Notes under the pieces: model-generated
Told to the model about the DNA's origin: nothing
Database searches by the model: none
Seen by the model: only the letters and a program-made list of their open reading frames with translations
Program-made: the position numbers and the translations under genes
In this document: positions 33,652-37,683 of the stretch, piece after piece
Layout of the letters: the number at the start of each line of letters is the position of its first letter
Numbering within the stretch: the first letter of the stretch is position 1
Assembly: GCA_903826205.1 (NCBI GenBank)
Contig: CAIKDP010000024.1
Coordinates: forward strand, 1 to 37,683
Reading direction: 5' to 3'
Origin: Akkermansiaceae bacterium
Lineage (GTDB): Bacteria > Verrucomicrobiota > Verrucomicrobiia > Verrucomicrobiales > Akkermansiaceae
DNA: 37,683 bases

Positions 33652-36579
33652 TTAGCGCGGAGGCAGGATGGCTTGGAATTGATAGATTCCGGAACCCACT
33701 GCATACACCGCCGTGGCGTTGTCCATGCGCAGGAACTTGACGCCGGATGCTTGCGCGGTGGGCTTGCCGGATTCGGTGACGCCAGCCGCATCCTTGGCCG
33801 GGACATAGACTGTCGCGTTGGTGTTGATAGGAATCGTAACGTCCAGGGTTAGCTTGTCGCCGTCGCGTTGCCAGTTGCTGGCGATGCGGCCGTGGATCGA
33901 ATCATAGCCGCACTTGACCCAGGTGAGATCGCCGACGACCGCGGGCTTGATGATGATGTGTTTGAAACCGGGGTTGGACGCATCCGGGCGGATGCCGGCC
34001 AACCCCTGATAGAACCAACTGCCCGGACTGGCGAAGCACGAGTGGATTTGGGAGGCGTAGCCATTCCATTGTTCCAACAAGGTGGTGGCCCCCTGCGCCA
34101 GCATGTAGCCCCACCCGGGATACGTCTGCTGGTTGAAGATGGTGTAGAGCAAATCATCGCGGCCGGCTTCCTGCAGGTATTGAATGAGGAAATAGGTGCC
34201 GAGCATGCCGGTGTCGAGGTGCCCCTTGTTCTTTTCAAGAATGATCTCCGCGAGGTTTTTCTGCACGCTGGCCACCAGGCCATCAGGGACGCAGCCTGTC
34301 AGCAGCGGCATCACCTGATAGGCTTGCTCATCCAGCCCGTAGATCTGTCTCTGCGCATCGAAATACGTCGTGTGGATGAGCTTTCTGGCGGTGTCGATCT
34401 TGCCCTTGTAATCATCCGCCTCCACGGACTTGCCCAAAATGCGCGCGCTGCGTTCCAGCATCTGCCACAGGTATACCCGATAGCAGTTGTTGAAAATCTC
34501 ACAGGCGGTCTTGGCCGGCCAGTTGTTTGTCTCCATGCCCCGCTCCGGCGGCACCCAGTCGCCAAGGAATTGTTCCTTGCCGGCCTTGCCACGCAGCAGG
34601 CCGGCCTCGGCCTGGCTATCCAGATATTCGGCATAGCGCCGCATCGAAGCGTAGGATTTATCCAGCAATCCAACATCGCCGTAATAGACGAAATTTTTCC
34701 ATGGCAGCACGCTGCCGAGTCCGCCCCACCCCGGCCCGCCCCAGGAGTTGATCACAAAGGGGGCGGTGTGTGGAAACCGGCCTGTGGCAGGGTCCTGCGC
34801 GTCCGACCAGTCGGTCGCCCATTTGGAGTAAAATGCCGCGGCGTCGCGGTTCATGATCTGGGTGTCGATGGACACCTGGCCGTCGCCGTAGCCGAGGCGT
34901 TCGCGATGCGGGCAATCGACCATGTAGCCGCCCAGGCTCAGGCAGCGGATCGTCCACAGGTTGAGTTGGTGGATGCGGTTGAACAGTTCGTTAGAGCAGG
35001 CAAAGGAGCCGACCGGTGCGAGGTCCGATTCGATCAACAGTGCCTCGGCATCGCCAAGCGCCGGTTGGGCGGGCAGTCCCTCGACGATGGCATAGCGGAA
35101 CCCGAAGTAATTGAACTTCGGGCAGTATTGTTCGCCGGGTTTGCCGGATGTCGTGTATTGCGCCATCTGGTTGAGAACGTTGTAACAAACCCCGTCGATC
35201 TTGAATGCCGAGTCCGGCTTGATCCGGCCGGCCGGGGTGTCGTCGCCGTCAGGGTTGCGGAAACGTTTGTCGGCAAAACGAATCGTTAGAGTCTTGCCGG
35301 CCTCCATTGGCGGCAGGCGCAGCCGCAGCCAACCGGTCAGGTTGGTGCCGAAATCAAGCTCCCAGGCATTGGCGCCGCGGGCGGTACAGGCCACCGCGGG
35401 GATGACCTTGGTGATGCGGTTCGGCGGGCACGACTGGGCCGACGCCACGCCGCCGGGCTCGGCAATTTCCTCGACCGGTTGCCATGAACCGCTGGTGCAT
35501 CCGACCTCGCTCCAGTCCGGGATATCGCGGCGGGCATCGAGGTTTTCGCGGCAATTGTTGGCATTCTTCCAGGCGAATTCGTTATAGGTGCTCGGCATGA
35601 ACGTCCAGGTGGCGTCCGTCCCAACCACCACCGGCGCGGCGCCGACTAACATGTCCAGCTCGACCCGGGCGCGCGCGCCGGCCTTGATCCAGCCATTGCC
35701 CAGCCACAGGCCCACGCAGTTAGGCCCCTCCCGCAAATACTTGCTGATATCATGGGTGTTGTAGAATGACCGATGCCTGCCATTCGACACCGCGGGTGCC
35801 AGCACGTCATCACCCACCTTCTTTCCGTTCACATACAATTCGTAATAGCCTTTCACATTCACAAAGGCGGTTGCCGGCCCGGGCTTCCCTGCTAGAGAAT
35901 ACTCCTTACGCAACCACGGCGAGGACTCCGACCCCGGCGGTTTGACCCACTTCGCCTGCCAATCCTCGGGCTTGAGCAGGCCCATCGACCAGGCGGCGGG
36001 CGTGCTCCAAGCCGATGGCTGGGTATCGGAAGAGTTGTCCGTTGTCTGTTGTCCGTTGTCCGTCTTGGCTTGTTTGTTCCCGGTTATCCCCTGATGAGCC
36101 AGCCACACGCGGACTTTCCAATGGCACACCCGTCGCGAATCCAAAGCCTTTCCCGCATATTCAATTTGATTGCTTTGGCCCGACTCCACCTTGCCGCTGT
36201 CCCACAGGTCGCCCTGGTCCTTGGCTAACAACTCCGGCGTCGTGGCCACCAGCACCTGATAGGCCGATTGCACCTGTCCTCTGACCCCTGACCTCTGATC
36301 TCTGGCCTCTGACTCCTGCCCTCTGGGGATTTCCAATTTTGGATTTGAGATTTCAGATTTCACATCGCCAATGACCCACGACAAGCGCGGCTTGGGCACG
36401 TCGATGCCGAGCGGGTTGTCGCGGTATTCGCAGCTCAGGTTCGCGAGGATGCCGACACCGGGTGGGTGGATTGCAGTCAAGTTGGAATCCGCTAACAGCG
36501 CCGGTCCGGCACCTGCCAGCAGCAGCGCTGCAAGCGCAATGGTTCTTACTAACAAATTTTTCTTAGGGTTGGTGTGCAT
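33652..36579 (-). CDS. GH78 alpha-L-rhamnosidase, secreted
   Basis: The 975-residue protein has a signal peptide (TIALAALLLAGAGPALLA). N-terminal beta-sandwich domains are followed by the GH78 alpha/alpha-six barrel with the family motif VDCPHRERLGYGDGQ, which contains the expected catalytic acidic residues, then a C-terminal beta domain (IIKPAVVGDLTWVKCGYDS). It should release terminal alpha-L-rhamnose. Two in-frame low-complexity insertions stand out in the first 190 residues, at about 73-103 and 173-182. They interrupt conserved stretches (RLSW to AYQVLVA, and VWLAH to SAWSTPAAW) and are built of 7-bp DNA repeats. The stop TAA lies in a GTTAG context. Confidence 0.93.
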   Translation of the reverse strand: MHTNPKKNLLVRTIALAALLLAGAGPALLADSNLTAIHPPGVGILANLSCEYRDNPLGIDVPKPRLSWVIGDVKSEISNPKLEIPRGQESEARDQRSGVRGQVQSAYQVLVATTPELLAKDQGDLWDSGKVESGQSNQIEYAGKALDSRRVCHWKVRVWLAHQGITGNKQAKTDNGQQTTDNSSDTQPSAWSTPAAWSMGLLKPEDWQAKWVKPPGSESSPWLRKEYSLAGKPGPATAFVNVKGYYELYVNGKKVGDDVLAPAVSNGRHRSFYNTHDISKYLREGPNCVGLWLGNGWIKAGARARVELDMLVGAAPVVVGTDATWTFMPSTYNEFAWKNANNCRENLDARRDIPDWSEVGCTSGSWQPVEEIAEPGGVASAQSCPPNRITKVIPAVACTARGANAWELDFGTNLTGWLRLRLPPMEAGKTLTIRFADKRFRNPDGDDTPAGRIKPDSAFKIDGVCYNVLNQMAQYTTSGKPGEQYCPKFNYFGFRYAIVEGLPAQPALGDAEALLIESDLAPVGSFACSNELFNRIHQLNLWTIRCLSLGGYMVDCPHRERLGYGDGQVSIDTQIMNRDAAAFYSKWATDWSDAQDPATGRFPHTAPFVINSWGGPGWGGLGSVLPWKNFVYYGDVGLLDKSYASMRRYAEYLDSQAEAGLLRGKAGKEQFLGDWVPPERGMETNNWPAKTACEIFNNCYRVYLWQMLERSARILGKSVEADDYKGKIDTARKLIHTTYFDAQRQIYGLDEQAYQVMPLLTGCVPDGLVASVQKNLAEIILEKNKGHLDTGMLGTYFLIQYLQEAGRDDLLYTIFNQQTYPGWGYMLAQGATTLLEQWNGYASQIHSCFASPGSWFYQGLAGIRPDASNPGFKHIIIKPAVVGDLTWVKCGYDSIHGRIASNWQRDGDKLTLDVTIPINTNATVYVPAKDAAGVTESGKPTAQASGVKFLRMDNATAVYAVGSGIYQFQAILPPR
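36034..36061 (-). repeat. In-frame heptamer array 1 inside the GH78 gene
   Basis: Four 7-bp units on the plus strand (GTTGTCC, GTTGTCT, GTTGTCC, GTTGTCC) encode the peptide TDNGQQTTDN in the GH78 product. Because 7 is not a multiple of 3, three units give a seven-residue peptide period. The array lies in a loop before SAWSTPAAW. Confidence 0.85.
36273..36363 (-). repeat. In-frame heptamer array 2 inside the GH78 gene
   Basis: Thirteen 7-bp units in unbroken phase make 91 bp: eight degenerate units of the form TCTGACC (36273-36328), then five of the form ATTTNNN (36329-36363). They encode about 30 residues (SEISNPKLEIPRGQ, then ESEARDQRSGVRGQ) between the RLSW strand and AYQVLVA. Family members usually have only a short turn there. 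Confidence 0.85.
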
Positions 36580-36628
36580 GAGAAAATAATGCTTGCGGAG
36601 TGAAGGGATGCCACGGTGGGGTGCGAAG

Positions 36629-37683
36629 CTATGGTGATTTGCGCCGCCAGTCTTCCTGCATCACGCGCACCGGGCCGAGCAAGCCGGATGCCACCAGCGG
36701 CGAGGTTCGTGTGAAGTAATTCCATGGCGTGAAGCAAAACCGACCCTTGGACGGGCGCGGTTGATTTTTCACAAACCAATCCGGAAATTGTTTCAGACAG
36801 GCCCCGCCCTTATCAGTAGGCCGCCAGTCGCAATCCGGCGGTTCCTGCTCATCACCGATCAGGCGGTTCGCCCAGACGTTGGTGACTTCGATTTCTAACA
36901 TATTATCCTTATCCTTGAGCAGACCCACCGGGATGGTTGCACTCCACGGCGCGCACCAGACGACGCCGAGATCCCGGCCGTTGAGGCGCACCCGGGCGAG
37001 ATGGCGGACCGGGCCGAGATCGAATTGCAAAGGAGAATTGAGGTTTGAGACCTCAGATTTGAGATTTGTAATTTGCGATTTCGAATTTCGAGCCTCCGTT
37101 GGCGGGGCATCGAACGCTTTGCGATAGACCGCGGTGCCGCTGAAATACTTGATCCCGGGCTCGGCGCGCTGAGTCCAATCGACGAGCTTGTCAAAGGTCA
37201 CCGGATTGTCCGGGCCGCCCCATTGCGGGTCGAAGCTGACCTGCCACGCGCCTGTGAGTTCCAGCAGCGGTTCCAGGCTTGGGAAATTCGCCCGGTCAGT
37301 GGCCGGCATTTCCCCAACATTCCGGCGGAACACGATGAAATAACTCTGCGCGGGCGCAAACTCCAGAGGCAGCGAGACACCACCCACGCCACCCTCGTAG
37401 TCCATCAAATCACGCGTCGCCCCGGTGGCCGGATCCCACAGCTCCGGCTGGCGCTTGGCGACCGGAAACACACAGCGCGCAACGCCTTTGTTAGAAGTGG
37501 GGTTGGACACGAAAAACAGGTCGGCAAAGGTGGCGAGATATGGCGTGAGGTCGTAGTTGCGGCGCGCCGCAAATTCCTCCGCCATCTTCGGCGTCCACGA
37601 TGGAGTGCCGGCTTCATAGCTGTCGAAGAGCACATGCTGCAGGCCCGTGCCGACAAGGTCGCCGAGGTTGCGCCGCATGGCTG
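36629..37683 (-). CDS. GH106-like glycoside hydrolase, 5' end outside the window, apparent internal deletion
   Basis: The frame is open to the window edge, so the N-terminus is missing. The first visible part matches the late catalytic region of GH106-like enzymes (FDSYEAGTPSWTPKMAEEF, then NYDLTPYL). The sequence then passes at once to FFVSNPTSNKGV and KRQPELWDPATG, which in relatives lie several hundred residues later. An in-frame deletion of the middle of the catalytic domain is therefore inferred, near 37500-37560. The C-terminal galactose-binding-type domain (HLARVRLNGRDLGVVWCAPW, then VTNVWANRLIGDEQ) is intact. It may be an inactive relic. GH106 members are alpha-L-rhamnosidases. It lies 49 bp upstream of GH78. 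Confidence 0.75.
   Translation of the reverse strand, partial: AMRRNLGDLVGTGLQHVLFDSYEAGTPSWTPKMAEEFAARRNYDLTPYLATFADLFFVSNPTSNKGVARCVFPVAKRQPELWDPATGATRDLMDYEGGVGGVSLPLEFAPAQSYFIVFRRNVGEMPATDRANFPSLEPLLELTGAWQVSFDPQWGGPDNPVTFDKLVDWTQRAEPGIKYFSGTAVYRKAFDAPPTEARNSKSQITNLKSEVSNLNSPLQFDLGPVRHLARVRLNGRDLGVVWCAPWSATIPVGLLKDKDNMLEIEVTNVWANRLIGDEQEPPDCDWRPTDKGGACLKQFPDWFVKNQPRPSKGRFCFTPWNYFTRTSPLVASGLLGPVRVMQEDWRRKSP
37035..37090 (-). repeat. In-frame heptamer array inside the GH106-like gene
   Basis: Eight 7-bp units on the plus strand (GAATTGA, GGTTTGA, GACCTCA, GATTTGA, GATTTGT, AATTTGC, GATTTCG, AATTTCG) encode SKSQITNLKSEVSNLNS in the enzyme. The peptide lies in a loop of the C-terminal beta-sandwich, between YRKAFD and QFDLGPV. 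It resembles the ATTTNNN half of the GH78 array. Confidence 0.85.

Overview
The window is about 37.7 kb of GC-rich bacterial chromosome, most probably from a member of the Verrucomicrobiota. This assignment is inferred from the protein families: a primary sigma factor with a long Ala/Pro/Lys-rich N-terminal extension, secreted glycoside hydrolases, an HzsA-like/FGE fusion, ORF6N proteins, autotransporter-type strand repeats on a secreted enzyme, and many short palindromic repeats. No rRNA, tRNA or CRISPR array was found.

Left part (1-15 kb) is mostly housekeeping. A membrane-anchored unknown protein is divergent from rpoD, which is followed by an Hsp33-type chaperone (hslO) and the frameshifted, internally deleted remnant of a RarD-type transporter. 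Next come a rhomboid-fold protein lacking the usual active site, gcvT-gcvH of the glycine cleavage system, gmk, recQ, hrpB, a small membrane protein and a type I DAHP synthase (aroG type).

Right part (15-37.7 kb) is read almost entirely on the minus strand. It is a carbohydrate-degradation cluster: a truncated GH106-like enzyme, a GH78 alpha-L-rhamnosidase, a polysaccharide deacetylase with a strand-repeat tail, a double SGNH esterase, a GH29 alpha-L-fucosidase, a GH127 enzyme, a Tat-exported Gfo/Idh/MocA oxidoreductase, a trehalase-fold glycosidase and a large PD40/di-heme/FGE-like fusion. The activities point to a rhamnose-, fucose- and arabinose-bearing, acetylated polysaccharide. The cluster is interrupted by a HigBA-type module, a VapBC-type module and a pair of ORF6N genes, one truncated.

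The most unusual content is in the repeats. Four families of short hairpins occur between genes. In three of them (B, C and D) copies keep the tag, loop or core while the stem changes on both sides together. Families A and C carry a GTAG foot, the classical REP signature, and family B carries GGAG. A second repeat class is made of 7-bp tandem repeats, placed in inverted pairs between genes and as single in-frame arrays inside loops of two secreted glycosidases. Third, the pentamer GTTAG/CTAAC is strikingly favoured across the whole window, in all reading frames and also between genes. These three DNA-level signals are the best candidates for something undescribed.
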